DNA of 64,000 bases from Semisulcospira habei. Lineage: Eukaryota > Mollusca > Gastropoda > Semisulcospiridae. The notes under the pieces are model-generated. The model saw nothing but the letters and a program-made list of their open reading frames with translations, was not told the DNA's origin and made no database searches. Position numbers and translations under genes: made by a program. Location of the stretch: positions 188,637,535 to 188,701,534 of the forward strand of contig BTPG01000003.1 in assembly GCA_036245525.1 (NCBI GenBank). The letters are read 5' to 3'. Shown piece after piece: positions 11,041-23,182 of the stretch. Each line of letters starts with the position of its first letter. Position 1 is the stretch's first letter.

Positions 11041-11387
11041 GACATCTGACAGTAGAGGGTGCCATTACACACATTTTCAACACTGTCTACGTCATATTGG
11101 ACCTCTGCGTCACAGCCATGCCCGTGCGACTTTTACATGTCGTGTACGTCTTTGCCTTCGGGTGTGTCTACTTCAGCTTCACGCTGGTCTACTGGGCAGC
11201 AGGAGGTACGAACTATCAGGGAAACATGTACATCTATAAATTACTGGACTGGTCCAGTGGGCAGAAGGCTGCGCTCATATCTGCGCCAACCCTGGTGATA
11301 GCGATACCTGTGGTTCATCTGCTGTTATGGGCGCTGTATCTGATTCGGCGCGCAGCTCACAGAAACTGCAGTGGACAACGGGTGTGA
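11041..11387 (+). CDS. Rolling stone-like gene 1, last coding exon
   Basis: The exon follows a TTTTCTTTTAAG acceptor and joins 8801 to give GGA CAT CTG, ending at TGA 11385-11387 (114 codons plus stop). It encodes EGAITHIFNTVYVILDLC, then AMPVRLLHVVY, a membrane helix, the family-typical YWAAGGTN, a YIYKLLDW loop and a final helix (ISAPTLVIAIPVVHLLLWAL) with a short basic tail. MPVRLLH and VYWAAGGTN are hallmark segments of rolling stone proteins. It presumably acts in membranes; the molecular activity of the family is not known. A truncated LINE starts about 450 bp downstream. Confidence 0.88.
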
Positions 11388-11527
11388 TAGTAGGGACCAC
11401 AAGACTCACCCCCACGAAATTCACGGCTGTCCATTCAACTGCACTTGTGGGGTTCATGAGAATCTATGCCTCATGCTGGTACCAGTGTAGCGTTGCCGAC
11501 AGATGGGAAACACTGTAATCGTCCGTG

Positions 11528-11746
11528 TTAACCCCTTTATCCGGCATAGAATTTTCGAGGGCTCATGAGAATCTATGCTTCTTGTTGGCACCACATTGTA
11601 TCCACGTTCCTTGAACGGCTGGGCCTCTTTGGCGTTGAATTAGCAGTGATCAAAACAAACAAACAAACAAGCAAACAAACAAACACAAAAAAACAACAAA
11701 AAGTTGAAACCCCAAAATTACGTCCACTGGCAGCGAAAGGGATAAA
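11528..11746. mobile_element. MITE-like element with imperfect TTAACCC TIRs
   Basis: It begins TTAACCCCTTTATCCGGC and ends GGCAGCGAAAGGGATAAAG, an imperfect inverted pair. The inner segment CATGAGAATCTATGC also occurs just upstream (11457) and, diverged, at 12728, which suggests several related copies. Confidence 0.45.
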
Positions 11747-11834
11747 GCGTATGGGGCAAGTTTTAACCACTTGTGTGACAGTAACGGTGGCTGCAAGCAC
11801 AAGGGGGCTAGTTTGCATTTGCAGCATATGTGCG

Positions 11835-12464
11835 CTGTCCTGTGATTTTGAACCTTCTTGATAAACTTCAAAGAGTTATGAACTGCTCTGCCCGACTAAT
11901 TTACGGAGTACCGAAACGTGAGCACATAACACCCTTACTTGTTGACCTGCACTGGCTGCCTGTATCTCAAATAATTGTGTACAAGGTCTCTGTTATTTGT
12001 TACCGGTTGTGCTCCCCCAGATATGTCCGACCTGGTTCATATTTACATGCCTTCAAGATCCCTCTGTTCAACATCAGACACGCATATTTTCAGGGTTCCT
12101 AGGCGAAAGAAGTCTAGCCAGGGCCAGCGTGCCTCTTGTTATTTCGGTCCAGTCACCTGGAACGACCTTCCAGCCCATGTCAGACATGCTCCAACTCTGC
12201 TTTCAAATCACTGCTCAAAGCCTATCTGTTTTCTTATGCGTATAGTTAGATGCATTTTCAGTGCGTTAGCAATCTTTGGCAGTACCTGTTCTTGTAACGG
12301 TGTGTGTGTGTATGTGTGAGTGTGAGCTTTTGATATGTGTCACTTTAGTTTTTGTATCATTTATTTTAGCGTTTTCTTTCTTGTACTTTTTGTTCTGTGA
12401 TTTTTTGATCTTGTAAAGCGCTTAGAGCACCATTCATTTGGAGGTTAAGCGCTATATCAATGTA

Positions 12465-12505
<41 letters not shown>
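11835..12505 (+). mobile_element. L2-like LINE, 5'-truncated 3' fragment with (ATT)n tail
   Basis: It encodes a broken C-terminal part of the ORF (LDKLQRVMNCSARLIYG, HITPLLVDLHWLPV, then FGPVTWNDLP after frameshifts). The 3' end has a stem-loop (12417-12424 with 12446-12453) and an (ATT)n tail from about 12466. It lies downstream of gene 1 in the same orientation. Confidence 0.85.
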
Positions 12506-12506
<1 letters not shown>

Positions 12507-12584
12507 GGCCACAAGGTCCAAATTCTTAGAGCAGTAAATATTTAATGGTTTACTAATCGACCTAATCGACAGATCGTTTGATTG

Positions 12585-12798
12585 GGTAACCCCTTTACTG
12601 CCAGCTGATTGTCAGATTGTATTTATCCAGTCTTCGTTTAATTAACACGAAAGAACCCCAAGCGCCCAAAGAACATACACAGTGGTGTCAGCAAAAAACA
12701 TTGATCCTCATTAGCCCCCGCGACTTCGGGTCTTATGAGGATCTATGCCCCTTGCAATTGGATCGTGTTCACCTTTTCTCGGCAGAGAAGGGGTTAAC
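12585..12798. mobile_element. MITE-like element with TTAACCCCTT TIRs
   Basis: GGTAACCCCTTTACTGCC at the left faces GGCAGAGAAGGGGTTAAC at 12781-12798. It has no coding content and belongs to the same TIR group as 11528 and 53652. Confidence 0.6.
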
Positions 12799-13119
12799 TG
12801 GTTGATGTATGCATGAAGATATGCTTGACTGAAACCATATATGTGCATTTGTGCTTTTGACGAGATGATCGTGCATGTGATGTTATTCACAATACTTTCT
12901 CCACTTCTCCAGTAAAAGTTTTCAGAGTTTGAGAGCTATGAAAGAAGTGTTCATTTGGTCAAAGAGTAAGCCCGCATGTACAAGTCAAACTGTTCTCTCA
13001 GGGCGAGATCGAGCCGAGGTCGTTTTAGCGAACGCAAAAGCATAATCACGCCTACATTTATCCCGCTTTCGACTATTGATCGTACACATGTCTTTTTCTG
13101 CATGGTAATAACCTGAGTA

Positions 13120-13690
13120 CAATTAGTGTCGCCTGGGATGTCAAGCAAAGGATAGGGAAAGCACGAACAGCATTTATACAATTGAGAAACATCTGGAGAT
13201 CCAAAGAACTATCAACCAAGACCAAAGTCAGGATCTTCAACACCAATGTCAAGGCAGTTCTTCTATACGGAGCAGAAACTTGGAGAACAACAGTTGCCAT
13301 CACAAAGTCTTCATTAACAACTGCCTGCGCAAGATCCTAAATATCCATTGGCCAGAGACCATCAGCAACAACGAACTCTGGAACAGAACCAACCAGCTGC
13401 CTGCAGAAGACGAAATTAAACAACGACGTTGGAGATGGATAGGGCACACCTTACGTAAGCCAGCAGACAACATCACCAGGCAAGCCCTAACATGGAATCC
13501 ACAGGGCACGCGTAAAAGAGGCAGACCAAGAAACACATGGCGCCGGGAACTGGATGCAGACCTTAAGACCATGAAGATGACCTGGAACCAAGTGGAAAGG
13601 AGAGCCCGGGACAGAGACTCTTGGAGATCCTTTGTAGGCGGCCTATGCCCCAGTAGGGGTGCAAGGCATAAGTAGTAAGTAAGTAGTAGT
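13120..13690 (+). mobile_element. LINE 3' fragment, RT C-terminal region, (AAGT) tail
   Basis: It encodes the end of a LINE protein: [29 protein letters not shown], then after a frameshift [25 protein letters not shown] and [17 protein letters not shown]. It ends with a TAAGTAGTAAGTAAGTAGT tail. It differs from families A and B and is 5'-truncated. Confidence 0.8.
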
Positions 13691-13758
13691 GTGTCAGACG
13701 ACGTCAGAAGTTCTCTGTCGTGTTCCGCTGCCAAGCCCTACATTCCGGGATGGCTTTA

Positions 13759-14259
13759 AAGGCCCCGCCACACATGCCCGATTTTGAGGCCGATTCTTGA
13801 GCAGTTTCGAATCGGAGTGTGATCGGACCGGACTGCAAAAACGTGTGCACTGCCACACATTCCCCGACTTTATTTAGCCGACCGGTTTGAATCGAAGATC
13901 AAGGTCGTACCTGTTCTGCGAAATAGCTGCTAGTTTGGACAGTGATGATAATGTGCTTGCATTATCAGCAGTTTTGCATCATATTCCGGAAGACTGAGGC
14001 GGGCGAAACATCGGCAACGAAGGTGGTTGACTGATCTTCCGCCATTGGCAAACTGAAACGACGTGCTTTGCGAGACGCGCTCTGATTGGTTGAAGCTTAC
14101 AACGGCCGGGGCCGATTCGGATCGGAAAAATAGAGCAGTTTCTAAACACCCGATTCCCAGCCCATTGCGATCGGATCGGATATATGACGTCATCCGATCG
14201 CAATCGGATCGGAATCGGCTTCAAAATCGGGGCACAACCGGCAAGTGTGGCGGGGCCTT
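13759..14259. mobile_element. GC-rich 501-bp MITE with AAGGCCCCGCCACAC TIRs
   Basis: It begins AAGGCCCCGCCACACATG and ends CAAGTGTGGCGGGGCCTT. It is rich in GATCGG/CGATTC words and holds several internal inverted repeats. A second copy in opposite orientation lies at 38600-39098. There is no ORF of its own. The target duplication is unclear. Confidence 0.8.
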
Positions 14260-14564
14260 AAGACCATGGCCACAGTGGACGTAACTTCAGGCACAGCACT
14301 GTAACTGAACGCAGTAGAGCGTTGTTGGCGCACATTAGAAGTCAACAGAGATTTGTTGACGACATAACCGCAGCTCTTCGTGTTATGGAGGCCCATTTCA
14401 ATAAGAAAACCCAAAGTAAACCAAACGCTTGTGTAGGCTTTATCGAGTCAATCTAAAGGTCAAACTGGCATGACATTACACAGGGATCATACGAAAGTAA
14501 AATAAATACCTTAACCATTTTCATCCTGATATACCCACTGCTTGAAATAAATTTGACTATGATA

Positions 14565-14631
14565 GTTCAGGGATGGTGCCAGAATAGCTTGGCGCCTAAG
14601 GCGCCAAGCTATTCTGGCGTCACCCTTGAAC
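14565..14631. repeat. Compact hairpin family, copy 2
   Basis: Palindrome with a GTTCAGGG...CCCTTGAAC outer stem and an AGAATAGCTTGGCGCC inner stem. Four copies are in the window. Confidence 0.85.
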
Positions 14632-14679
14632 TAAATTGGTTGATCCATCCCCTAATCTGTATCGGGTTTACTCCCTACG

Positions 14680-15390
14680 TTACACGACCAGTCACTTTAC
14701 ACGACCAGTCACTTTAGCGCAAACCGTACCATGCGACCGTGATACAAAAACCCTTTTAGCGACAAATGGCGGACTTCTTGTAGCCCTCTTTGTGACGCAT
14801 CTTGGATGCTAGTTTTGCTCAATAAAAGATCGCCAAACGTTTTAAAGTACAAAGTTACTTAGTGTTGTTCGAAGCAACAAGCACACTCGGTACTGGAGAA
14901 GGCAACGTCATGACATATTTTTAAATTACGTCATAAGTCTATAATGTATAAAGGTATATTCCTTTGACGTCAGTCATGTCTGACGTGATCCAGGTCGCAA
15001 GATGTCTTCTTGATTTATTTTACGAAAATAGTGGAGGAATGAAAACAAATACGTTATTGGTCGGAGGGGCTTGCTGCACGGACCCTTGTAGGCCTTCTGG
15101 AGGTCAAAGGAACCATTGTACCCCGAAGGCCGAAGGCCTTCGGGGTAGGCAACGGTTCCTTTGACCTCCCTCAGGCCTGCAAGGGTCCGTGTAGCAAACC
15201 CCTGCGACCAATAACTTATGTTGTTTTCATTCCTACGTCACACAACCAATCCTTTCAGCGCAAACTGTACCACATGACCGGGCTACAAAAACCCTTGTAG
15301 CGACAAATGGCGAACTTCTTGTAGCCCTCTTTATGACACATCGTGGATGCGAGTTTTGTTCTATAAAAGATCAACAAAACATTCTAAATA
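14680..15390. repeat. Composite repeat: arm unit, long hairpin, second partial arm
   Basis: A roughly 370-bp arm (begins near ACGTTACACGACCAGTC, contains GACAAATGGCGGACTTC and TTACTTAGTGTTGTTCGAA) leads into the hairpin 15053-15214. A second, truncated arm starts after it (15235-15390). The same module is found at 19895-20261 and, as two facing copies, at 48063-49124. Confidence 0.8.
15053..15214. repeat. Long hairpin element (TTATTGG family), copy 1
   Basis: About 160-bp near-palindrome: TTATTGGTCGGAGGGGCTTGC faces its complement ending CCAATAA, with AAGGCCGAAGGCCTT at the axis. Confidence 0.9.
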
Positions 15391-16328
15391 GTCTAGCAGC
15401 TTTTCGCAATTTCTGCAGACTAAGTAGTTCGTCAAAAGAGTAACAACGGTTTGCAGGTACGAAACGAAAGTACTAATGCCATATAGTTTATGCATGGCAA
15501 CAATATTTGTCCTTAGGATGGAGACATTTTTGTAGAAGTGTTTTTCGAAAGCTATTTTTCGATGTGAGGGAACCAGTCCTCGTACACCGCCCAGATAAGG
15601 TGCAAGACATTTTTTGTGCATAACATTGAAAATTTCAAGCATACAAGTTACAAGTTTATTCCAGAAGCTGTCCTCAATACATCACCATGCACGGAACAAC
15701 GTGATTCCATGATTTGTGACATATGACTGATTTGTGTTTAATATTGTGTTTATCTATCTTTTAGTGCTGTATATAGGATGATCGCCAACTAAGTGTATGA
15801 CATGATGAATGCCCTACAAGTGAGGACATATTTTACTGTCACCATGCCACACAAAAATCCTTGTAACGTTTTACTTGGTGAATAAATGTCTTATGTCTTA
15901 TACACGTACATGGTAATAGGTGCAGTATCGCTTGCTCCCAACCCCAATCCAGTTACACACAAAACCGCAGAACATCCACCAATGTACATCTGTGCATGAT
16001 CATAATCTATACTTTACTTAGCATTCTTATGTCCCAGGTATCTTTGACTTACTTTATCTTATTTATTTAACTGCCATGAGATGGCCGTAGTCTACCGCGC
16101 GGCGTTAAACCCAAATAACTATCTATTAAAATTATTAATTTATGTTTGTTTGTAATGAAGGTTTTGTACATACACGGTAATAGGTGCCATACCGCCCCAC
16201 TTTCAACCCCAGCCCACATACAAAACCACAGAATACCCACAAAAGACATGCACAATTGTATACTGATGGGCATTAGTGGACTGTAAAATCTATATATAGA
16301 GACTTCAGGTTAATAATAATAATAATCT
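15391..16328. other. No gene seen; old retroposon debris
   Basis: It contains an AATAAATGTCTTATGTCTTA run near 15880 that looks like a LINE 3' tail, a SINE-like tail at about 16070-16120 (TGAGATGGCC...GGCGTTAAACCCAAATAACT), and a diverged direct duplication (15905-15990 and 16168-16260). Confidence 0.45.
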
Positions 16329-17351
16329 CTTGGCTTGACTTCGCGAACGAAGATTTTATAGGAGTTGCCCACGACGTCTGCAGGCTTGTTCGTGGCTGCG
16401 GAGGCCAATCCGAGACAGGCAGGTTCGACCGCAGTGGCTGCAGGGGAAGGTATGGCCGGGGTTCTGAGCTGCGGCATCTCTGTTTTTTCTCCTGAGCCGC
16501 TTGTCCTTAAGGCTAGCTCTGTGAGAGTCCTCAAAGGAGACAGCTGCCTTGTAAATGGTGGAGCGCCAGGTGTCACGGTCCGCAGCAAGCGAAGACCACT
16601 GGTGGTGGTCGATTTGGCAGGCACTAAGTGACTTCTTGAGACAGTCTTTGTATCTCTTCTTTGGTGCCCCTCTGTCACGGTGTCCAGTAGCAAGCTCGCC
16701 GAACAGGGTGATCTTTGGTAGGCGATGATCCTCCATCCTGGAGACATGCCCCGCCCAGCGGAGCTGTGTCCGCAACAGCAAAGCCTCGATGCTCACAGTT
16801 TCAGCCTGTTCAAGGACCTCGACGTTGGTGACATAGTCACTCCAGTGAATGCCCAGGATGGTACGCAGGCAGCGCTGGTGGAAGCGTTCGAGGAGTCGTA
16901 GTTGGCTGCGGTAGAGGGCCCAGGACTCGGAACCATACAGCAGGGTGGTGAGGACCACAGCTCTGTACACGCTGATCTTGGTGCCTGTTTTCAGCTGTTG
17001 ATTGTGCCACACCCGCTTGAAAAGTCGCCCGAAAGCGCTGTTCGCTTTTGCCAGCCTGCTGTCAAGCTCCTTGTCCAGCTTGGCGTCCGACGTGATAATG
17101 CAGCCAAGGTAAGTAAACTGGTGCACTGACTTTAGTTCAGACTCGCCAATGGTGATGTGAGGAGGGCGATACACTGTCTTGGGTGCCGGCTGATGGAGGA
17201 CCTCTGTCTTTTTCAGACTGACCTCGAGTCCAAAGAGCTGGGCAGCATCTGCGAAGCAAGACGTGATGCGCTGCAGGGCTCTCTCTGTGTGTGCAACGAG
17301 GGCAGCATCATCAGCAAAAAGCAGCTCACGAATCAGTTGGTCTAGGGTTTT
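16329..17351 (-). mobile_element. Family A LINE, 5'-truncated copy
   Basis: The minus strand encodes the end of the family A protein from KTLDQLIRELLFADDAALV to the C2HC finger (CSHCGRTC...HEQAC) and a stop at 16356, with no break in that part. It is truncated inside the RT at about 17351. Both flanks are AAT/ATA runs, and the right flank is the (ATT)n tail of an L2-like LINE, so it inserted into that tail. Confidence 0.9.
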
Positions 17352-18040
17352 ATAATAATAATAAGGAAGATTTATAAGGCGCCAATACATGGTAAGATGC
17401 TCTAGGCGCCGTACATATGAACAAAACATACAAATATTACACAAAAAGTGACAAAGCCACATGTACAATTACACAAAAGAACAGAATTATGACTAAATAC
17501 ATGAACACTGATAATCAAAGTGGGAAAAGATGGGTTTTAAGACTGTGTTTAAAACTGGCACTAGACTCACTGTGTCTCAATGATTTAGGAAGATCATTCC
17601 AGGCTGATGGACCCTGGTAAGAAAAAGATCTCTGCCCAAATCCTTTAGTCCTTACTGTAGGAATACGAAGCATTTTATTGTCAGACGAACTGCGCAATTG
17701 CCTCGAAGGGATATAACAGTGAAGGAGCTCTGAGAGATAAGTGGGTCCAGTGCCAGAAAGAGAAACATGACAAATGGACAAGACTTTGTGCTTGACTCTC
17801 TCCTTCACTGGCAACCAGTGGAGAGCGTGCAGGATGGGGGACACATGGTCTGACCTTTTCGCTTTCATGACCAGAGGTGCGGCTGAATTTTGGACTCTCT
17901 GGAGCCGATCAAATAGATACTGCGGGCATCCAGATACGAGTGAGTTGGCATAGTCAATGCGAGACAGAACAAATGAACAAACCAGAGTTTTCGTAGCAAG
18001 TGGCTTGTATTGACTGCCTGTATTTTAGCTGCCCACCTAC
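17352..18040 (-). mobile_element. L2-like LINE, 3' fragment
   Basis: The minus strand encodes the C-terminal RT region (DYANSLVSGCPQ-like, HVSPILHALHWLPV, FSYQGPSAWNDLP, FKHSLKTHLF), with a frame break near 17866. Its 3' end has the GGCGCC/GGCGCC stem-loop (17378-17383 with 17405-17410) and the ATT tail disrupted by the family A insertion. Confidence 0.85.
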
Positions 18041-18063
18041 AAATTTCATGTGTACAGTTAACC

Positions 18064-18392
18064 ACACTGCACATGCAGCCATCAGTTCTGTGAAAAGTAC
18101 TGTTGGCCTCATGTACAAGGGCACCAAAACTTAGAGATAAGGCCACACCTGATAACAATAACAGTACTGATAATAATATGCATACTCAGCCACTAGTTCT
18201 GTAAACAGCACCTTTGTAAACAGTACCAGTGGCCAAATGCACACATTTTGGATGTTGCTACCACTGATCACTTCAAACAATAGGCTGCCCAGTTCACATT
18301 TTGATACCGTGAACTAGCCTGCACATGCAGTCATCAGTTCTGTAAATAGTACTGGTGGCCACATGCACAGCGGCACCAAACTTAAAGGTGAG
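18064..18392. repeat. Diverged direct duplication, about 85 bp
   Basis: CTGCACATGCAG(C/T)CATCAGTTCTGT...GGCACCAAA...GGCC occurs at 18064-18153 and 18310-18392, with a shorter related piece between. Confidence 0.6.
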
Positions 18393-18419
18393 GCCAAAAC
18401 TGCCACCTCAAACAAAACC

Positions 18420-19894
18420 AAACGCTACCTACACACACATATCAATGATACAGTCAACCTCTGTGTGCGTTAGGGGGAACACGCTTAAAGTATGGGACTG
18501 TAAATCTTATAGCGAAATGTCAAAACCAGTAAGAAGATAATGTAACAGCAACAAGTACATGTATTTTGTAAACCACTCAAAACATGACAACTCATCGAGT
18601 CTAATGGTGTTATGAGTGGGTGATGGAAACACTTAAAGAAATAGTACGTGTACATTATAAAGTATGTGCCTCCTCCCCCCCCCCCCCTCCCATAACTAGC
18701 TGTTTATCATAAAACATAGATATCTCATTCATTTGATCACTTGACTGATTTATTAAATCATCTCTGTGTCACCTTTCTCCGTGTTCTTTCTCGTTTTAAT
18801 CCCAATATGTCAATGCTAATGTCAGCTGCTAAGAATCCTTGCAGTGAACTGCAAATGTCTATATGCAGACAAACTGCAAATAACACAGCAGCAAAATAAG
18901 TTCCTCTTTTGTGCAGTAGGCTACTGCTAGCAAGATAGGGTTCAATTTTAAACAAAGCATTGCATGAACTTCTAAGCGTGTTCACATTGTGCTGTGTATT
19001 TTTTTTTTTTTCAGTGTGAAGTGTACTGTACCATCAGTGATCACTGAGACTGCATAATTGGCACTGGCAGTGATCGCACATCACAACATAGCTTGTCAGT
19101 GCAACTGATTAAAATAAATGTTACTGCTGCATAAAATAATTAATCAAGTTCCGAAACTTTGCTCAGCCATGACAGTTAAAACCAAGTGGTGTGGCACTCT
19201 TTTTCTTTTACAGAATGCAGCATAGGTTTTGAAGATAGCGTTTGTGTTGTGGGTTGCGTTTTGTTTTGGTGCTGTGTTGTCGAAATGAAACGGGCAAAGC
19301 GATGGTAAAGTGAATGGAAATAAACGTGACAAACCTTTATCAAGCCGTAAAAATCCACACAGCAACTTTACACGTTTGCTTTTTTTTTTAAACAAACAAG
19401 CTTATGTAGAACAAATCAAAAAGAACCCGTCGGCACACCAAAATTCACGTCCGCGGAGGTCGTGGCATCACGTGATGTTTTGATCACGTGATTTGGGATA
19501 CCTTATTGTTGAGTAACGATATTAATTTTGAGTTCAAGGCAAGCGTTTTCGTAATTGTTTCTTCTCTTAATATATCTAAGTGTGAAAATTTTACTTTAAA
19601 AAATGAAATCCTTTTAAGTGACATATAGTGCATACTACCACTGAATACAGGAACAATGAGACCCGTGTAAACTACTGATCCCCTGTAAACATGGCCGCTA
19701 CGGTCCTGGTTTCGTCTGCAGCCATACTGGAAACAAAATGTGCTACAGAAATATGTCTCCATCCTCCGGCGGTTTAAAACGAGTGCGCACTGCTTTTATT
19801 CATACTAGACTTCATTTTGATATACCCAAACCTTTGTTACTCTCTAGAAAATCACTATCTCGTAAACGGATGATCGTCTATGAAGGGCAGCTGC
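18420..19894. other. No gene seen
   Basis: AT-rich sequence with short homopolymers (C run near 18674, T runs near 19001 and 19381). ORFs here are short, lack recognisable domains and have no convincing splice context. Confidence 0.5.
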
Positions 19895-20261
19895 TAGACT
19901 AAAAGTAAAAAGTTACTTAGTGTTGTTCGAAACAACAAGCACACTCAGTACTGGAGACGGCAACGTCATGAAATATTTTAAATTACGTCATAAGTCTATT
20001 ATGTATACATGTGTATTTCTTTGACGTCAACCTTGTCTAGCGTGATCCAGGTCGAAAGATGTCTTCTTGATTTCTTTTAGGAAAATAGTAGAGGAATGAA
20101 ACAAATACGTTATTGGTAGCAGGGGCTTGCTGCACGGACCCTTGTAGGCCTTCGGGAGGTCAAAGGAACCATTATACCCCTCAGGCCTTCGGGGTACAAT
20201 GGTTCCTTTGATCTCCCGAAGGCCTACAAGGGTCCGTGTAGCAAACCCTTGCTACCAATAA
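19895..20261. repeat. Arm plus long hairpin (TTATTGG family), copy 2
   Basis: A partial arm (TTACTTAGTGTTGTTCGAAA onward) is followed by the palindrome 20110-20261, in the same layout as 14680-15214. Confidence 0.85.
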
Positions 20262-20340
20262 TTATAATATAGCCATCATAGGATGATAAGCAAAGTTTAC
20301 AAAAATCAGCCTCAGGGTGTAATAAAGCGCGCCGGATATT

Positions 20341-21690
20341 TAATAATAATAATAATAATAATGAGTACTTGTATAGCGTCTAACCTCAGATTAGAGCTCT
20401 AGGCGCTTAACAAAAACTAATGTACAAAAATAACTAATTACAAAAGTGCAATTTACAAAAAGTACAAAAAACAAAATACAACGCACTCTGTAAACAAGCT
20501 ATAAAGTCACCATTCAAAAGTGCTACGCTTATGGACTCACACTGGCATTCACACACACACTCACACACACACACACTACTTCTAACATAGATAGAGATGA
20601 CATTAACATGACAGGTGTGTGACAAAGTCATTTGTAGCTGACAGAAAAAATATGAGTCTTTAGGGCTCGCTTGAATGCCTCTCTCGAATCCACGTATCTC
20701 AGTTCGCGTGGGTGAGGTCATTTCTAACAAGTGGGCTTTGGTATCTGAATGACCTCTCACCAAACGACTTTGTTTTGACAAGAGGGATACGTAAAACTCG
20801 AGAGTCGGCAGCAGAGTGCAAATTATGTCTTGAGGGCGTATACAGCTGGAGAAGAGAGGCAAGGTAGTGTGGGCAGGAACAGGTAATACAACTGTGAGTC
20901 ATGCATGAAATTTTGTACTGAATCCTACCTGTTACAGGTAACCAGTGAAGAGCAGACAGATGGGGTGTGATATGATCTGATCTAGGGACTCTAAGAATCA
21001 ACCCAGCAGCTGAGTTTTGAATTTTCTGGAGTTTGCCAATCAGACACTGGGAACAGCAAGCCAAAAGAGCATTGCAATAGTCTAATTTAGACAAAACAAA
21101 AGCGCAGACAAGTACTTTAGTTGCTTCAGGTGTCAGATAGTGGCGGACTGAAGCAATACGTCGCAGTTCAGTATAGGCGGATCTGCAAACGTTGTTCACA
21201 TGAAGGTGCATGGACAGGCTACTATCAAGTGTGACACCCAGATTTTTTACATGGGGGGGAGAAGGGGACAGTGGCACCACAGATTTGTAATGACTGGGGG
21301 AGTGTCAGCGTCTTCGTCAACCTCGGGGAAGCAATGATCATGGCCTCAGTTTTTCCGTCATTCAACTGTAATTTGTTTGAAGTCATCCACATCTTAGTAT
21401 CCAAGACACACTCCTGAAGGCTCTCGATTGTGTCCATAATCTGATCAGGTGAACATGAGTCATGGAGTTGAGTGTCATCTGCAAATGCATGATGTGATAT
21501 AGAGAAACGGTTAAAGACACTGGCCAGTGGCTGAACATACAGGGTAAAGAGGACTGGTCCAAGAACTGAACCTTGTGGGACGCCAAAGCGCACGGTTGAT
21601 GGGCTGGATAGTTTATCATTAACAACTATGCACTGAGTTCTGTCTGTCAGATATGATCTAAACCACGATATTTTATGAAATTTACCTGCA
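20341..21690 (-). mobile_element. L2-like LINE, 5'-truncated, RT to 3' tail
   Basis: The minus strand begins in the RT (WFRSYLTDRTQ, GVPQGSVLGPVLFTLY, FADDTQLHD) and continues after a frameshift near 21270 with KNLGVTLDSSLSM, LSALHWLPV and FRYQSPLVRNDL. It ends in a stem-loop and (ATT)n at 20341-20362. RT core motifs are present but the frame is broken. Confidence 0.88.
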
Positions 21691-21844
21691 AAGGGACCTT
21701 CCAATGAACCCAACCCTTCCCTTCCTTTTCTGCCACATACAAAGAAGCGTCGCCGCGGCAAGCAAATAATTTGAACATTCCCCTGATGCGTTCTGTGGAG
21801 GGTGTAGAGGTATGTTTCCCTAGTAAAATTCACAGTGTGTTGGG

Positions 21845-21965
21845 TGCACTTTAAACCATGAGTAGCGATGATTTAAGAGCCGAAAACTGCTTTTGACATA
21901 CAATTCTGGCTCCTCGGTAGAGCCTCGAAGCCAGAACTTGTGTGTCAAAAGCTAGCTGGCTCGTA
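21845..21965. repeat. Foldback repeat related to 49212-49340
   Basis: GCTTTTGACA...CTGGCT faces AGCCAG...TGTCAAAAGC around a short centre. The leading GCGATGATTTAAGAGCCGAAA matches GGTGATTTACGAGCCGAAA at 49225. Confidence 0.6.
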
Positions 21966-22797
21966 GACCATGCGCAAACCAAGGTACAGCATCCCTGCTG
22001 TTTTCAAAACGCGTAAGGGTCGTGGTGTGGCACTAAACGACAGAAATATTAAAACAAGATGTGATGATGCATAACCCACAAAGTCTCTTTTATAATTATG
22101 AAAGCTGCCCTCGCTGTCAAGGGTCTCTACCTTTGTCTTTGACCTGTTTCTTATATTGAAATATCTTCTATTGAAAAAGACTGCAGATCTGCCAATGCGT
22201 CAGTGAGCTCTATTATACGGCGCTCAATGTATTGTCATGACGTTTTAGTTTGGCTTTTTTTAAATATTAATTTTATATTTTACGTGAGTGAGTTTCACTT
22301 TCGCTTCAAGAGTTGAGAAAAGGTTGAGAAAACTAGCATTTCAGGTAAAATTTTCGTCATGCTATAATTTGTTTGAAATCAGGTTGATTTTACCTAGCTA
22401 CATTATATACTAAGTACACCTGCATGCTCTTCTGAAAGCGCGTCGATGTGTGTGCGTGTGCTTGTGCGCGCACGCTCCAAACATCTTCAAGAGGCATAGA
22501 TCCGCATGCGCATGAGGACCTAAGCCTCTTGGAGGTGCGCGCATGTGTGTGAGAGAGCGAGAGAGAGAGAGAGAGAATTACGTCATATTTAGAGGTTTGC
22601 GTCAATGTCTGCGTGGTGACAGAGCTGCTTCTTTTACATCACAGCCACTGTCAGACTTTCTCCAGAAGGCAAGGTTTTTTACTGTTTCAATTTTTTTTTT
22701 TTCTGAAAAGAATTCACTTTTACTGAAGAAGTTGTAACAAACCTGGCTAACGAACTCATCCAATGTCGTTCTCCAATCTATGTATATTTAAAATGTC
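21966..22797. other. No gene seen
   Basis: Contains alternating GTGCGCGC runs and a short (GA)n near 22554. It ends at the target duplication TATATTTAAAATGTC (22783-22797). Confidence 0.5.
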
Positions 22798-23182
22798 CCC
22801 ACCCGGGTCTGCCCTGGGGGACTTGGGTGGGGTTAGGTATTTTTTAGTTCCCAGGGTCACCCTGGTCAGCCCCACAGGGTGGGTTTTTCTCTCTATTCTG
22901 GGGCATGTGTTTCTGTCTACCCGAGGTCCATTCATCTGTATTTGCCTTTTTAAAACTCTCCCTACTGTCTGCACTGCCTGTAGCTCTTGATGTTGGATGT
23001 GTGTTGCTAAATGGTCTTAGCTTTATTTATGCCCCATGTTGTAGGTTTATTTAATGTATTTGACCGGCTGGCGACATACATTCAATTTTCTGTTTAGTTT
23101 TTTTTTCACAAGCAGTGCAGGCACGTCCTGAGAAAGCCTTGTTGCTGTCGGGGCGTTAAGCAATGTACAATCAATCAATCAA
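22798..23182 (+). mobile_element. 385-bp retroposon with (CAAT)n tail, copy 1
   Basis: Flanked by TATATTTAAAATGTC at 22783-22797 and 23183-23197. It begins CCCACCCGGGTCTGCCC and ends GTCGGGGCGTTAAGCAATG followed by CAAT repeats. The second copy at 23803 has the same ends, so this is a real unit rather than a random truncation. It is SINE-like, or a short non-autonomous LINE derivative. Confidence 0.85.

Noticed and set aside
13759..14259. piggyBac-type TTAA target duplication for the GC-rich MITE
   Set aside because: TTAA is present near both ends but not at symmetric positions relative to the TIRs.
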